Of a DNA stretch of 47,256 nucleotides, positions 1 through 9,642 are shown one piece after another. The notes beneath the pieces were generated by a model, which was not told the origin of the DNA, did no database searches, and saw only the letters and a list, made by a program, of their open reading frames with translations. The position numbers and the translations under genes were made by a program. This DNA comes from Streptomyces turgidiscabies Car8 (GTDB taxonomy: Bacteria; Actinomycetota; Actinomycetes; Streptomycetales; Streptomycetaceae). The stretch covers positions 1-47,256 of the forward strand of contig NZ_AEJB01000231.1 in assembly GCF_000331005.1 (NCBI RefSeq), given 5' to 3'. How positions within the stretch are numbered: the first letter of the stretch is position 1; each line of letters starts with the position of its first letter.

Positions 1-45
1 GACCGAGGAAACCCGGTATCACGACCTGGCAAGAGGTCGAGCCTC

Positions 46-1491
46 CTACACCGCCTCCGGCGGCGGAACAGCCGCCCCCGGCAGTCGTACGGTGGCCACC
101 GTGCCGCCGCCCTCCGCGCGGGCCAACGTGACCTCGCCGCCCGCCTGTTGGACCGTACGGGCGACGATCGACAGCCCCAGGCCGGAACCGGGGAGGGCTC
201 GCGCTGACGGTGAGCGCCAGAAGCGGTCGAAGACGTGGGGGATCTCGTCGGCGGGGATGCCGGGGCCGTGGTCGCGGACGGTCAGAGTGCCGTTGGTCAG
301 CTGGACCTCGATCGTGCCGTTCTCGGGGCTGAACTTCACCGCGTTGTCGAGGATGTTGACCACCGCCCGTTCCAGGGCCGAGGGTTCCGCCCGGACGAAC
401 CAGGGCTGGATGTCCGCCGTGATCGTCAGCTCGGGGCCGCGTAGACGGGCTCGGCGCAGAGCCGACTCGACCGTGTCCTCCAGGGCGACCACCTGGACGC
501 GTTCGCCGTGCTGGCCCTCCGAGCGGGACAACTCCTGCAAGTCGCCGATCAGGGCGGCCAGTTCGGTCATCTGAGCCTTCACCGAGGCAAGGAGCGCCTT
601 GCGGTCCGCCTCGGGGATGGGCCGGCCCGTCTCCTCACTGCGGGTGAGGAGTTCGATGTTCGTCCGGAGGGAGGTGAGGGGGGTGCGGAGTTCGTGACCG
701 GCGTCGGCGATCAACTGCTTCTGCAGCTCGCGGGAGTTGGCGAGGGACGAGGTCATCGAGTTGAAGGAGTGGGAGAGGCGAGCGATCTCGTCGTCGCTGT
801 CGTCCTCCACCGGGATACGGATGCTCAAGTCCTCGGTCCGCGCCACATGTTCGACGGCCTCGGTGAGCTTGTCGACGGGGCGGAGGCCTGCGCGGGCGAC
901 AGCGAGACCGGCGGCTCCGGCTCCGAGCACACCGACTCCGGAGACGAGAAGAAGAATCAGGGCGAGGTCGTTGAGGGTGTCCTGGGTGCCCTTCAGGGGT
1001 ACGGCGACGACCAGCCCGACACGGGGTCCGGGGTCCCCGGCGGCCGTCTCGGTGGCACCCAACGGCCGGACCATCACGCGCACTTCGGTGCCGTCGGTGT
1101 CGGTGCCGTTGCGGAAGTGGACGGTGCTGGTGTCCGCGCTCTTGATCGCGTTCTTGTCGGACTGGGTCACCTCGACAGTGCCCGTGGAGTTGTCGAAGGC
1201 GCAGACCTTTCCACTCTCCGTGACCAGTTGGGAGTAGTTGTTCTGGAACAGACCGTTGCCCTGCGGGGTCTTGGAACAGGCGAAGAGGGCGGCATTGGCC
1301 TGCTGGATCTGTCCGGGCCCCCTCATTCCCCTCTGCAGGTCGGTGTTGAGCTGGTCGTACAGCTTCCCCTGCACGATGAACCAGCACGTCACCGAAACCG
1401 CCGCCACCGCGAACGCCACAGCGGCAGCGACCAGCAGCGCCAGCCTGGACCGGATCGGAAGCGACCGGTACCGGCGTACCACCCGCCTCAC
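46..1491 (-). CDS. Sensor histidine kinase (MprB-like)
   Basis: Membrane sensor kinase of a two-component system; it autophosphorylates on His and passes the phosphate to the regulator encoded just upstream. Visible in order: a cytoplasmic basic N-terminus, TM1 at about residues 15-40, an extracytoplasmic sensor domain, TM2 at about 172-199, HAMP to about 250, the HisKA motif [12 protein letters not shown] with His at about 266, an N box ([10 protein letters not shown]), and ATP-lid glycines ([16 protein letters not shown]). Length 481 aa is normal for the family. The GTG start overlaps the regulator's TGA by 4 bases (GTGA), so the pair is one translationally coupled operon. The adjacent envelope protease suggests a cell-envelope stress stimulus, which is inference. 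Confidence 0.93.
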   Translation of the reverse strand: MRRVVRRYRSLPIRSRLALLVAAAVAFAVAAVSVTCWFIVQGKLYDQLNTDLQRGMRGPGQIQQANAALFACSKTPQGNGLFQNNYSQLVTESGKVCAFDNSTGTVEVTQSDKNAIKSADTSTVHFRNGTDTDGTEVRVMVRPLGATETAAGDPGPRVGLVVAVPLKGTQDTLNDLALILLLVSGVGVLGAGAAGLAVARAGLRPVDKLTEAVEHVARTEDLSIRIPVEDDSDDEIARLSHSFNSMTSSLANSRELQKQLIADAGHELRTPLTSLRTNIELLTRSEETGRPIPEADRKALLASVKAQMTELAALIGDLQELSRSEGQHGERVQVVALEDTVESALRRARLRGPELTITADIQPWFVRAEPSALERAVVNILDNAVKFSPENGTIEVQLTNGTLTVRDHGPGIPADEIPHVFDRFWRSPSARALPGSGLGLSIVARTVQQAGGEVTLARAEGGGTVATVRLPGAAVPPPEAV

Positions 1492-2225
1492 TCCGCGCCA
1501 CCCTGTCGCAGCACATACCCCACGCCCCGGACCGTGTGGACGAGGCGCGGCTCGCCGCCGGCCTCTGTCTTGCGGCGGAGGTACATGACGTACACGTCGA
1601 GGGAGTTGGAGGAGGGCTCGAAGTCGAAGCCCCAGACCGCCTTCAGGATCTGCTCCCGCGTGAGGACCTGGCGCGGGTGGGCCAGGAACATCTCCAGGAG
1701 GGTGAACTCCGTGCGGGTCAGTTCCACGGCCCGGCCGCCGCGCGTCACCTCGCGGGTCGCGAGGTCCATGCGCAGGTCGGCGAAGGTGAGGGCCTCGTCC
1801 TCCGGAAGGCTGCCCGCGACGGCCGCCGCGGCGAAGGAGCTGCGGCGCAGCAGGGCCCGTACGCGAGCGAAGAGCTCGTCCAGTTCGAAGGGCTTGACCA
1901 GGTAGTCGTCCGCGCCCGCGTCGAGGCCGGTGACGCGGTCGCCGACCGTGTCCCGGGCCGTCAGCATCAGGATGGGCGTGGTCGTGCCCGCGCCGCGCAT
2001 CCGCCGGGCCGCCGTGAGGCCGTCCATCCTCGGCATCTGGATGTCCAGGACGACCAGGTCGGGCTGGTACGCGGTGGCCTTCTCCAGGGCGTCCGCGCCG
2101 TCGACCGCGACCTCCGTGTCGTACCCCTCGAAGGCGAGGCTGCGCTGGAGTGCTTCGCGCACCGCCGGCTCGTCGTCGACGATCAGGATGCGCTGGGTGT
2201 CACGGTCGCCTTCGGCGGGGCTCAT
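1488..2225 (-). CDS. OmpR-family response regulator (MprA-like)
   Basis: DNA-binding partner of the downstream kinase. The receiver domain (residues about 10-125) has the acidic pair in LIVDDEP, the phospho-acceptor Asp at about 58 in [12 protein letters not shown], and the conserved Lys in YLVKPF. A C-terminal winged-helix domain (about 150-240) carries the usual signatures [15 protein letters not shown] and [23 protein letters not shown]. At 245 aa it is complete. It is first in the operon with the kinase. Targets are not visible; the envelope protease gene upstream on the same strand is a plausible one by position only. Confidence 0.93.
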   Translation of the reverse strand: MSPAEGDRDTQRILIVDDEPAVREALQRSLAFEGYDTEVAVDGADALEKATAYQPDLVVLDIQMPRMDGLTAARRMRGAGTTTPILMLTARDTVGDRVTGLDAGADDYLVKPFELDELFARVRALLRRSSFAAAAVAGSLPEDEALTFADLRMDLATREVTRGGRAVELTRTEFTLLEMFLAHPRQVLTREQILKAVWGFDFEPSSNSLDVYVMYLRRKTEAGGEPRLVHTVRGVGYVLRQGGAE

Positions 2226-2336
2226 GGTGGCGGGTTCCTCGGGTGGGGTGGGACGTGTCGGACGCCATCAGCGTCGCACGTTTCCGGTCTGCTGCGGAGA
2301 AGAAGGATCAGCGGGGGGCCAGGGATCAGCAGCTGA

Positions 2337-2534
2337 TCAGCTGAGTGCGGGGCGGCGCATGCGCGTCGTCGCCCTGCGGCCGGCGGCCGTACGCGTGACC
2401 GTCGCGACCTCCGTGGCCCGGGGCGTCGCCGTCGGCGGGTGCAGGGCGAAGGCCACGCCGAGGGCGAGGTCCAGGGAGGCCGGGCCGGTGGCCGCCGTAC
2501 CGGCGGTCAGCTTGTGCGAAACCTGCTTGATCAT
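2337..2534 (-). CDS. Small basic hypothetical protein
   Basis: A 65-residue ORF, Ala/Thr-rich with an Arg-rich tail, between the protease and the response regulator and on their strand. The ATG is preceded at about 7 bases by AGGGG, a possible ribosome-binding site. There is no recognisable domain, and I do not know its function. The lack of hydrophobic segments argues against a membrane peptide. It could be a non-coding leader or spacer of the two-component operon. Confidence 0.35.
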   Translation of the reverse strand: MIKQVSHKLTAGTAATGPASLDLALGVAFALHPPTATPRATEVATVTRTAAGRRATTRMRRPALS

Positions 2535-2570
2535 GACGTACCCCTGTCTCTGTTCTCTGTCTCTCGTGCG

Positions 2571-3710
2571 TCAGCTGGTGGAGCCGGAGCGCAGTGTCGC
2601 CAGGTCGGACTTGACGGTGTTGATCGGGATGGCGAAGCCCAGTCCCGCGCTGCCCGCGTCCGACGAGGACGAAGTCGCCGAGTACATCGCGGAGTTGATG
2701 CCGATGATGTTGCCGTTCATGTCGATGAGCGCGCCGCCGGAGTTGCCCGGGTTGAGGGACGCGTCCGTCTGCAGGGCCTTGTACGTCGTCGTGGACGTAC
2801 CGGTGTCGCCGTTGAACTCCTGGCCGCCGAACTCGAACGGCCAGCCGCCACCGTTTCCGCCGCCCTGCTGTTGCTGCTGCTGACCCTGGCTCTCCTCCGT
2901 GGCGACGGTGACGTCACGGTTGAGGGCGGACACGATGCCGCTGGTGACCGTGCCGGTCAGGCCCTCGGGGGAGCCGATCGCCACGACCTCGTCGCCGACC
3001 CGGACACCGGCGGAGTCGCCGAGGGTCGCCGTCTTCAGGCCGGAGGCGTTCTCCAGCTTGATGAGGGCCAGGTCCTTCTTGCTGTCGGTGCCGACGACCT
3101 TCGCGGTGTACGTCTTGCCGTCGCTCGTCGACACCTTGATGGCAGAGGCGCCGGCGATGACGTGGTTGTTGGTGATGATCTCGCCGTCTGACGTGATGAT
3201 CACGCCGGAGCCGGTCGAGGAACCCGCGTTCGAGGTCGCGTTGATCTCGACGATGCTCGGGCTGACCGCCGCGGCGACCCCGGAGACCGTGCCCTTCGCG
3301 CTCGACGCCACCACGTTGGTGCTGGTGCTGCTGGAGGTGACAGCGGTACCCGAGTTGGTCAGTTCCTGGATGCCGTACGCCGTGCCGCCGCCTATCGCAG
3401 CGGCGACGATGGCCACGGCGGCGAGGAGGGCGAAGGGGCCCTTCGCGCGCTTCTTGTGCTGGTGGGCGGGGGACTCCGCGAGGAGGGTGCCCGTGGCCGC
3501 AGTCTGGGCGTGCGGGGCGTGCGGGGCCTGCGGGGTCTGGGCCGGTTCCTGGTACGCGGGCTGCTGGACCGTCGGCGGCTCGTACGCCGGCGGGGGCGGC
3601 CACTCCGGGTTCACGGGGGAAGAGGCGACGTGCTGCTGGGGGTACGCGGACTGCGGCTCGTTGCCCTGGGGGGTCTCGTACTCGCCGCTGCGGCGGAAGC
3701 TCTCGGTCAT
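2571..3710 (-). CDS. HtrA/DegP-like trypsin-type protease without PDZ
   Basis: Membrane-anchored serine protease of family S1C. A Pro/Gln-rich cytoplasmic N-terminus (about 1-85) is followed by one TM segment (about 92-115) and then an extracytoplasmic protease domain. The triad motifs are visible: His in NNHVIAGA (about 183), Asp in KKDLALIKLE (about 212) and Ser in NPGNSGGALID (about 322). An insert with a run of Gln and Gly (QQQQQQGGG) lies before FEFGGQEF. The protein ends soon after the family's FAIPINTV strand, so the usual PDZ domain is missing. Neighbouring two-component genes suggest a role in envelope protein quality control (inference). Confidence 0.9.
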   Translation of the reverse strand: MTESFRRSGEYETPQGNEPQSAYPQQHVASSPVNPEWPPPPAYEPPTVQQPAYQEPAQTPQAPHAPHAQTAATGTLLAESPAHQHKKRAKGPFALLAAVAIVAAAIGGGTAYGIQELTNSGTAVTSSSTSTNVVASSAKGTVSGVAAAVSPSIVEINATSNAGSSTGSGVIITSDGEIITNNHVIAGASAIKVSTSDGKTYTAKVVGTDSKKDLALIKLENASGLKTATLGDSAGVRVGDEVVAIGSPEGLTGTVTSGIVSALNRDVTVATEESQGQQQQQQGGGNGGGWPFEFGGQEFNGDTGTSTTTYKALQTDASLNPGNSGGALIDMNGNIIGINSAMYSATSSSSDAGSAGLGFAIPINTVKSDLATLRSGSTS

Positions 3711-3817
3711 GGAACAGAGCTTGTCGCCCCAGCATGAGAGCTGGCTGAGTGCTCCCTGAGAAGCCCGACAGAACCTCGTATGCCCGAAATAAAGGCCCGA
3801 CCGAGCTGCTCTACGTG

Positions 3818-4843
3818 CTACTCGCAGCCGCAGGAACGCCGGGTCACCAAGCGCGACGGGAACAGCTTCAGGCGCTCGCGCCGCGAGCCCGCCACCCGTA
3901 CGCCGTCGTCCAGGACCAGGTCGACGGCCGCGCGGGCCATGCCCGGGCGGTCGGAGGCGACGGTGGTGAGGGGCGGGTCCGCCAGGGACGCTTCCTTGAT
4001 GTCGTCGAAGCCGGCCACCGCCAGCTCGCCGGGGACGTCGATGCGCAGCTCGCGGGCCGCGCGCAGCAGGCCGATCGCCTGGTCGTCGGTGGAGCAGAAG
4101 ATGGCCGGGGGACGCGTGGCCGGGTCGGCGAGGATCTCCAGGGCGGCCTTGTAGGCGTCGTACCGGTTGTAGAGGACCTCGAAGAGGCGGCCCTCCGTGG
4201 AGACACCGGCCTCGTCCATCGCGCGCCGCCAGCCCTGGACGTGGTCCGAGACGGGGTCGCCGACCGCGGGGGTCTCGGCGACACCGCCGATACAGGCGAC
4301 GTACTCGTAGCCGTGCTCCAGCAGGTGCCGGACGGCGAGGTGGGCGCCGCCGAGGTCGTCCGTGACGACGGCGGCGTCGTCGATGGCCTCGGGGCGTTCG
4401 TGCAGGAGGACGACCCGGGCGTCCCAGGCCTCGATCTCCGCCGCCGCGTTGTCGTTCAGGGCGTGGCTGACCAGGATCAGCCCGGAGACCCGCATTCCGA
4501 GGAAGGCCCGCAGATAGTGGACCTCGCGCTCGGCGATGTAGTCGGAGTTGCCGACCAGCACCATCTTCCCGCGCTCGGACGCGGCCTGTTCGACCGCGTG
4601 CGCCATCTCCCCGAAGAAGGGCTGGCGCGCGTCCGGCACGATCAGGCCTATGAGGTCCGTGCGCCGCGACGCCATCGCCTGGGCGACCCGGTCGGGCCGG
4701 TAGCTCAGTTCCTTGATCGCGGCGAGGACACGCTCGCGCGTGGCCGGGGCAACCGGCCGGGGTCCGTTGTTGATGACATAACTGACGACGGCGGTGGAGG
4801 TACCCGCCAGCCGAGCCACATCATCCCTAGTCACCTTGGCCAC
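3818..4843 (-). CDS. LacI-family transcriptional regulator
   Basis: Sugar-type repressor. The N-terminal helix-turn-helix (about 3-25, [20 protein letters not shown]) and hinge are typical, followed by a periplasmic-binding-protein-like ligand domain ([25 protein letters not shown] onward). Length 341 aa is standard. The GTG start lies 6 bases after a TAGACT hexamer on the minus strand with no Shine-Dalgarno, which suggests a leaderless transcript. It has no sugar-transport genes beside it, so its ligand cannot be guessed. Confidence 0.92.
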   Translation of the reverse strand: MAKVTRDDVARLAGTSTAVVSYVINNGPRPVAPATRERVLAAIKELSYRPDRVAQAMASRRTDLIGLIVPDARQPFFGEMAHAVEQAASERGKMVLVGNSDYIAEREVHYLRAFLGMRVSGLILVSHALNDNAAAEIEAWDARVVLLHERPEAIDDAAVVTDDLGGAHLAVRHLLEHGYEYVACIGGVAETPAVGDPVSDHVQGWRRAMDEAGVSTEGRLFEVLYNRYDAYKAALEILADPATRPPAIFCSTDDQAIGLLRAARELRIDVPGELAVAGFDDIKEASLADPPLTTVASDRPGMARAAVDLVLDDGVRVAGSRRERLKLFPSRLVTRRSCGCE

Positions 4844-4959
4844 TCGCGGAGTCTACGCGGATGGACACGCTCTGGGCAGGGCGTAAGGACTTCGTTACCA
4901 CCCGCCCGGAGCGAGGACCATGCCGTGCGCTGTCACCCGGGTGCGTCACGTACCGCGGC

Positions 4960-5763
4960 TCACGCCTCGGCGCTGACCTCGGACGACTCCGTGACGGCGT
5001 CCAGGGCCGCCGTATCGCCCGTGGCGCCCGCATCGTCCGACTTCGCGAGAGCGGCCGCCTTGGCCTTCGCCTCGTCGCTCGTGCGGTCGCCCTTCTCCGG
5101 CGTAACGAATCGATAACCGACGTTCCGGACGGTCCCGATCAGCGACTCGTGCTCGGGGCCGAGCTTCGCGCGCAGCCGCCGTACGTGCACGTCGACCGTA
5201 CGGGTGCCACCGAAGTAGTCGTAGCCCCAGACCTCCTGGAGGAGCTGGGCGCGGGTGAAGACGCGGCCGGGGTGCTGAGCGAGGTACTTCAGGAGCTCGA
5301 ACTCCTTGAAGGTGAGGTCGAGGACCCGGCCCTTCAGCTTCGCGCTGTACGTCGCCTCGTCGACCGAGAGGTCGCCGTTGCGGATCTCCATGGGGGAGTC
5401 GTCGTTGACGATCTGCTGGCGTCCCATGGCGAGCCGCAGTCGCGCCTCGACCTCGGCGGGCCCGGCGGTGTCCAGCAGGACGTCGTCGATACCCCAGTCG
5501 GCGGTGACGGCCGCGAGGCCGCCCTCGGTGACGACGAGGATGAGAGGACAGCCGGGGCCGGTGGACCGCAGCAGCTGGCACAGGCTGCGCACCTGCGGGA
5601 GGTCCCGTCGGCCGTCGATCAGGATGACGTCGGCGCCCGGGGTGTCGACGAGTGCGGGGCCCTCGGCAGGAGCCACGCGCACGTTGTGCAGCAGGAGGCC
5701 GAGAGCGGGAAGCACCTCCGTCGACGGCTGGAGGGCATTGGTCAGGAGGAGAAGTGAGCTCAT
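4960..5763 (-). CDS. glnR: GlnR, global nitrogen regulator
   Basis: Orphan OmpR-type regulator that activates or represses nitrogen assimilation genes (glutamine synthetase, ammonium transport, nitrite reductase) in Streptomyces. The opening [20 protein letters not shown], the 267-residue length and the winged helix ([40 protein letters not shown]) match what I remember of Streptomyces GlnR closely. The receiver is atypical: Asp50 is present (VILIDGRRD) but the usual acidic pocket and the conserved Lys are not, fitting the known phosphorylation-independent dimer. No kinase gene is adjacent. The Ala/Ser/Asp-rich C-terminal tail is typically variable. Confidence 0.96.
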   Translation of the reverse strand: MSSLLLLTNALQPSTEVLPALGLLLHNVRVAPAEGPALVDTPGADVILIDGRRDLPQVRSLCQLLRSTGPGCPLILVVTEGGLAAVTADWGIDDVLLDTAGPAEVEARLRLAMGRQQIVNDDSPMEIRNGDLSVDEATYSAKLKGRVLDLTFKEFELLKYLAQHPGRVFTRAQLLQEVWGYDYFGGTRTVDVHVRRLRAKLGPEHESLIGTVRNVGYRFVTPEKGDRTSDEAKAKAAALAKSDDAGATGDTAALDAVTESSEVSAEA

Positions 5764-6025
5764 CGCGTCTCACCTACCCGGATCGTCGTCGCCATACGGT
5801 CGTTCTCGGTCTGCTCGCCCATAACGTCTGGTTCCTCCTCGGTCCCTGCGAGGACGTTTGCGGCACTGCTGTACTGCTCGGTACTGCTGCGCGATTCACG
5901 TGGCGTACACCTGCGGTTTTCTGGAGCGTTCCGCTCGCGTCCCGCTTCGTATACAGCGCCGTCGAAAGCACAAAAGGACCCGGGGGCTGCGCTGCCCGAG
6001 TCCTCTGCCCAGCACAATAGCCCAC

Positions 6026-6901
6026 ATGAGCACTGGTCCGGCAGGTCATGTGACGCGATCTTTCGCCGTCCCGAACTCTGAGACGGCCGATCGCACCCCT
6101 CTGCGCAGGTTTCTGACCACCGACGACGGGGTGACGATCGACGCCGTATACGAGCCGGGAGGCGTTGTATACGACGCCTCGGCGCCACCTTCCGGTCATC
6201 TTTCCGATCATGTCGTGTTCGTCGTCGCGCACGGCTTCACGGGGGATGTCGACCGGCCGCACGTCCGACGGGTGGCGGAGGTGTTCGCGCGGTACGGGGC
6301 TGTGCTGACCTTCTCCTTCCGGGGGCACGGGGCGTCCGGCGGGCGCTCGACGGTCGGCGACCGCGAGGTCCTCGATCTGGCCGCCGCGGTCCGCTGGGCA
6401 CGTGAGCTCGGGCACACCCGCGTGGCCACGGTCGGCTTCTCGATGGGCGGCTCGGTGGTCCTGCGGCACGCCGCGCTGTACGAGCCGAAGCGCGGGGGGC
6501 GCACGGAGGCGGCCTCGGACGTGGTGGTTTCGGTGAGTGCGCCGGCCCGTTGGTACTACCGGGGTACGGCCCCCATGCGGCGCGTGCACTGGCTGATCAC
6601 CCGTCCCGAGGGCCGCCTGGTGGGCCGCTACGGCCTCCGTACGCGCATCCACCACCGGGACTGGAACCCCGTACCCCTCTCCCCGGTGGAGGCGGCGGCC
6701 CGGATAGCGCCGAGACCCCTGCTGATCGTGCACGGCGACCGGGACGGCTACTTCCCGGTGGACCACCCCCGGATGCTCGCGGCAGCGGCCGGTGACGCGG
6801 GCGAACTGTGGCTGGAGCCGGGGATGGGGCACGCGGAACACGCGGCGGGCGAGGAGCTGTTGCGCCGCATCGGGGACTGGGCTGTGGCGAAGGCGGGCTA
6901 G
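6026..6901 (+). CDS. Alpha/beta hydrolase
   Basis: Probable serine hydrolase of the alpha/beta fold. Visible elements are the oxyanion region VVAHGFTGD, the nucleophile elbow GFSMGGSVVL (Ser), the acid in HGDRDGYFP and the His in GMGHAEHA. I chose the ATG at 6026 rather than the longer in-frame opening at 5858, because the upstream part (Cys/Arg-rich) looks non-coding and the ATG sits 7 bases after CACAAT, a likely -10 for a leaderless transcript. That gives 291 aa. Divergent from glnR, separated by 262 bp. Substrate unknown. Confidence 0.88.
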   Translation: MSTGPAGHVTRSFAVPNSETADRTPLRRFLTTDDGVTIDAVYEPGGVVYDASAPPSGHLSDHVVFVVAHGFTGDVDRPHVRRVAEVFARYGAVLTFSFRGHGASGGRSTVGDREVLDLAAAVRWARELGHTRVATVGFSMGGSVVLRHAALYEPKRGGRTEAASDVVVSVSAPARWYYRGTAPMRRVHWLITRPEGRLVGRYGLRTRIHHRDWNPVPLSPVEAAARIAPRPLLIVHGDRDGYFPVDHPRMLAAAAGDAGELWLEPGMGHAEHAAGEELLRRIGDWAVAKAG

Positions 6902-6955
6902 CCTGAACGTAGTCACAGCCGATTGATCGAGGAAGCAGAGAGCAGAGACAGGCAG

Positions 6956-7210
6956 ATGCCAAAGGTCACGGTGCGCTACTGGGCCGCCGCGAAGGCCGCG
7001 GCCGGGGTCGCCGAGGAGCCGTACGACGCGGCCACCCTCGCGGAGGCGCTCGACGGGGTCCGCGAGCGACACCCCGGCGAACTCGTCCAGGTCCTGCGCC
7101 GATGCTCGTTCCTCATCGACGGTGACCCCGTGGGCACCCGCGAACATGAGACGGTACGGCTGGCCGAGGGCGGCACGGTCGAGGTGCTCCCGCCGTTCGC
7201 AGGAGGGTGA
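6956..7210 (+). CDS. MoaD/ThiS-family sulfur-carrier-like protein
   Basis: An 84-residue beta-grasp protein ending in Gly-Gly (PFAGG), the C-terminus that is adenylated and thiocarboxylated in MoaD/ThiS carriers. The start MPKVTVRYWAAAKAAAG matches MoaD-like openings. It follows the hydrolase by 54 bp and precedes a membrane protein by 10 bp. No MoaE, ThiG or E1-like gene lies in the window, so the acceptor pathway is unknown. The upstream in-frame start at 6923 is less likely since homologues begin near MPKV. Confidence 0.85.
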   Translation: MPKVTVRYWAAAKAAAGVAEEPYDAATLAEALDGVRERHPGELVQVLRRCSFLIDGDPVGTREHETVRLAEGGTVEVLPPFAGG

Positions 7211-7220
7211 GCACAGAGAC

Positions 7221-8348
7221 ATGAGCGACCAGCAGCCACAGCAGCCATATGGGCAGTACAACGGGCAGTACGGGGACGCGTACCAGGGGTACGACCCGTA
7301 TCAGCAACAGCAGCCACAGCACCAGCAACAGCAACAGCAGCCGTACGGGGAACAGCAGCCTCAGGCCTGGCCGGGGCAGCCGCAGGCGTATGACGACGCG
7401 CAGGCGCAGCAGTACACGCAGCAGTGGCAGGGACAGACCTGGGAGACGCAGATGCACACCCCGGTGACGGCCGCCCCGGTCGCCCAGGCCGCGACGGCGG
7501 AGGTGCCGGAGACTCCGGCGCCCTACCTGCCGCCCCAGGGAGCCCCCGCGGATGCCGGGTACGGTCCCGCCACGGTCGCGGGCAACGCGCGTATCACCGA
7601 CGCGCAGCGGGCCCGCCTCGAAGGACGTTCGCCGATCATCGAGCCGGGGATACAGCCCGCCGGCCTCACGGCACTGCTGGCGCTGCTGCTGTCCGGTACG
7701 GCGGCCATCGGGTCGTACGCGCTGGTCGTACCGCTCGTCATCCTCCAGGCGGTCACGGCGGCGGGCTGGTTCCGGCTGAACGGGATGTGGCCCGCCCGGC
7801 AGGGCATCGCCCTCGCCTTCCTGGGCGCGGTGACGGCCGACGTGGCGCTGCTGGCGGCGGGGCGCGAGAACGCGCCGACGGCGATCGTCGGCACGCTCGG
7901 TGTCTGGGTCGTGCTGACGCTGTTCCTCCAGCTCCGGTCCCACGCGGACCCGGACACCCGGATGTCCGGCCTGATGGCGACGGTCGCCTCGGCGGCACTG
8001 GCGATCATCGCGACCGGTCACCTCGCGGCGGAGCCCGACGCGGTGAGCGTCGGGGCGGCGGCGGTCGCGGCGGCTGTGCTCTCTCGGGCGTTGCCGTTGC
8101 CGACGGCGGCGTCCGTGGTGGTCGCCCTGCTGGCGGCAGCGGGGGCCGGTATCGCGGTCGGGGGCATGACGGACCTGGGTACGGGGGGTGCGTTGCTCGG
8201 GGTCGCGGCGGGAGTCTGTGCGCTCGTCGGACACCGGGTGGCCAGCTACGACTACCCGTCGAGGTTCGTCCACTTCACGGCGGGCGTCGCGTTGCCGTTG
8301 GCGACGGCGGCACCGGCGGTGTGGCTGGTGGGACGGGCGCTGGCGTAG
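7221..8348 (+). CDS. Gln/Tyr-rich N-terminus integral membrane protein
   Basis: 375 residues. The first ~120 are low complexity, dominated by Gln, Tyr, Gly and Pro (for example QQQPQHQQQQQQPYG), and are followed by about 8-9 hydrophobic segments from residue about 150 to the end. It starts at ATG 7221, 14 bases after AGGAGG that overlaps the end of the MoaD-like gene, so the two are probably co-transcribed. No enzyme motif is visible; it is a conserved Streptomyces membrane protein of unknown function. The disordered cytoplasmic head could mediate protein contacts (inference). Confidence 0.85.
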   Translation: MSDQQPQQPYGQYNGQYGDAYQGYDPYQQQQPQHQQQQQQPYGEQQPQAWPGQPQAYDDAQAQQYTQQWQGQTWETQMHTPVTAAPVAQAATAEVPETPAPYLPPQGAPADAGYGPATVAGNARITDAQRARLEGRSPIIEPGIQPAGLTALLALLLSGTAAIGSYALVVPLVILQAVTAAGWFRLNGMWPARQGIALAFLGAVTADVALLAAGRENAPTAIVGTLGVWVVLTLFLQLRSHADPDTRMSGLMATVASAALAIIATGHLAAEPDAVSVGAAAVAAAVLSRALPLPTAASVVVALLAAAGAGIAVGGMTDLGTGGALLGVAAGVCALVGHRVASYDYPSRFVHFTAGVALPLATAAPAVWLVGRALA

Positions 8349-8406
8349 GTTTCCGACCCAATCGCCCACCCACCCACCCGCCCGTTCACCGCATCCTTCC
8401 AGCGCA

Positions 8407-8425
8407 GGCCCCGGGGGCAGGGGCC
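8407..8425 (+). terminator. Hairpin after membrane-protein gene
   Basis: GGCCCC and GGGGCC arms pair around a 7-base loop, 59 bases past the stop of the membrane-protein gene. No T-tract follows, which is common for Streptomyces terminators. Modest support. Confidence 0.4.
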
Positions 8426-8495
8426 CTGTCACAACTGATCGACAACCACCCCCACCCCGCCCGCCGGCAACCCCACCCCCGGTACCGTCACGAAC

Positions 8496-9242
8496 ATGCG
8501 TGCACTCCGAATACTCCTCATCGTCGCCGTCATCCTCGGCGGCCTCTTCGTGATCGCCGACCGCGTCGCCGTCGGTTTCGCGGAGGACGAGGTCGCGGAC
8601 CGCCTCAGGGCCAACGAGGGCCTGGCCACCACCCCGGACGTGTCCATCAAGGGCTTCCCCTTCCTCACCCAGGTCGCCGGCGGCGAACTGGACGACGTCG
8701 AGGTCGGCATCAAGGACTACGACGCCGCCACCGGCACCTCCGGCCAGAACATCCGCATCGACGACCTGAACGCCCGTATGCGCGGCGTCGAGTTCAGCGG
8801 CGACTACAGCTCCGTCACCGCGGCCACCGCGACCGGCAGCGCCGACATCACGTACGCCGAGCTGCTGAAGGCGACCAAGGCGACCACCGGATCGGAGCCC
8901 ACGGAAGTGGTCCCCGGTGTGACCGCCACGGTCGTGGGCCTCTCGGACGGCGGCAACGGCAAGATCAAGGTCGCCGTCGAGGCGACGGTGCTCGGCAAGG
9001 AACTGCCGCAGCCGGTGTCGGTCCTCAGCACGGTCACGGTCGCGGGCGACACGGTGAAGGTGAAGGCGGACTCCCTGCCCAACCTGGGCATCGACCTCGC
9101 CGACGGCAGGATGCGCGCGGTGACGGACTTCCAGCAGAAGATCGAGGGCCTGCCCGGCGGTATCAAGCTGGACTCGGTCGAGGCGGCGAAGACCGGCGTG
9201 GACATCACGGTGAAGGGTTCGAACGTCAACCTGGCTGGGTAG
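8496..9242 (+). CDS. DUF2993 / LmeA-like phospholipid-binding protein
   Basis: A 248-residue exported or membrane-anchored protein. An N-terminal hydrophobic segment (about 4-22, RILLIVAVILGGLFVIADRV) precedes the DUF2993 pattern: AEDEVADRL, the FPFLTQVAGGELDDVEV strand, later KADSLPNLGIDL and GLPGGIKLDSVEA. Family members such as mycobacterial LmeA bind phosphoinositide lipids in the envelope. The ATG is 7 bases after TACCGT and lacks a Shine-Dalgarno, suggesting leaderless expression. Confidence 0.85.
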   Translation: MRALRILLIVAVILGGLFVIADRVAVGFAEDEVADRLRANEGLATTPDVSIKGFPFLTQVAGGELDDVEVGIKDYDAATGTSGQNIRIDDLNARMRGVEFSGDYSSVTAATATGSADITYAELLKATKATTGSEPTEVVPGVTATVVGLSDGGNGKIKVAVEATVLGKELPQPVSVLSTVTVAGDTVKVKADSLPNLGIDLADGRMRAVTDFQQKIEGLPGGIKLDSVEAAKTGVDITVKGSNVNLAG

Positions 9243-9460
9243 CAGCTGCGGGGTAGCGGCGGGGCCGTCGGCAGCTCAGGGAACGTCAGGCAGTCAGGCC
9301 CCACCGGGAGGGCGTCCAACTGGCGAGACGGCGCCGTCCGTACCGCAGATGCGGCGAAGGGCGTACCCCTCACCTCCGCGTCCGCACCCCCGCGATCACG
9401 GGCCTCTCCCCATTCTTATCTCACATCGCGGACGATCGCGTCTCATCATGCGACACGCCG

Positions 9461-9497
9461 GTGACATCCCCGGCAATCCGTCCCTACGATCGACGCT
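9461..9497 (+). promoter_or_regulatory. Promoter of the cysteine leader peptide
   Basis: GTGACA at 9461-9466 (a -35 match), an 18-base spacer and TACGAT at 9485-9490 (-10), then 7 bases to the ATG at 9498. That places the transcription start on or next to the A of the start codon, so the leader mRNA should be leaderless. Confidence 0.7.
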
Positions 9498-9578
9498 ATG
9501 CAGCGACAGGCGGATCTCACGAAGCGGCGGGCAGTAGACCTGTGCCGCGTCGCCGCCATGCTCTGTCGCCCTTTCTGA
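9498..9578 (+). CDS. Ms5788A-type Cys-containing leader peptide
   Basis: A 26-residue ORF, too short for routine calling. It begins MQRQADLTKRRAVDLC and ends with AAMLCRPF, matching the small actinobacterial leader peptides found ahead of sulfur-assimilation genes; mycobacterial relatives are leaderless ORFs that attenuate downstream genes in response to cysteine. Here it lies 186 bp ahead of the rhodanese gene on the same strand, with Cys codons TGC and TGT at positions 16 and 23. Ribosome progress through these Cys codons would report Cys-tRNA supply. The family match is from memory; the mechanism is inferred from the mycobacterial case. Confidence 0.82.
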   Translation: MQRQADLTKRRAVDLCRVAAMLCRPF

Positions 9579-9625
9579 GCGGGAGCGCGCGGCGTCAGCG
9601 ACGCACCACCTCCCGCATCCCCGGC

Positions 9626-9642
9626 GCCCTTCACCCAAGGGC
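9626..9642 (+). promoter_or_regulatory. Hairpin in leader-rhodanese spacer
   Basis: GCCCTT/AAGGGC arms around a 5-base loop lie between the leader peptide stop and the rhodanese start. It is a candidate element of an attenuator. I did not find a strong U-tract after it, so Rho-dependent control is also possible. Confidence 0.35.

Noticed and set aside
508..1905. Long plus-strand open frame over the two-component genes
   Set aside because: Antisense shadow produced by high GC; the minus-strand proteins have complete kinase and regulator motifs.
5764..6025. GlnR-binding boxes in the glnR upstream spacer
   Set aside because: Only weak GTNAC-like matches; not enough for a call without a motif scan.
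6901..6955. Upstream extension of the MoaD-like protein to 6923
   Set aside because: The extra residues are not family-like; homologues start near MPKVTVRYW.
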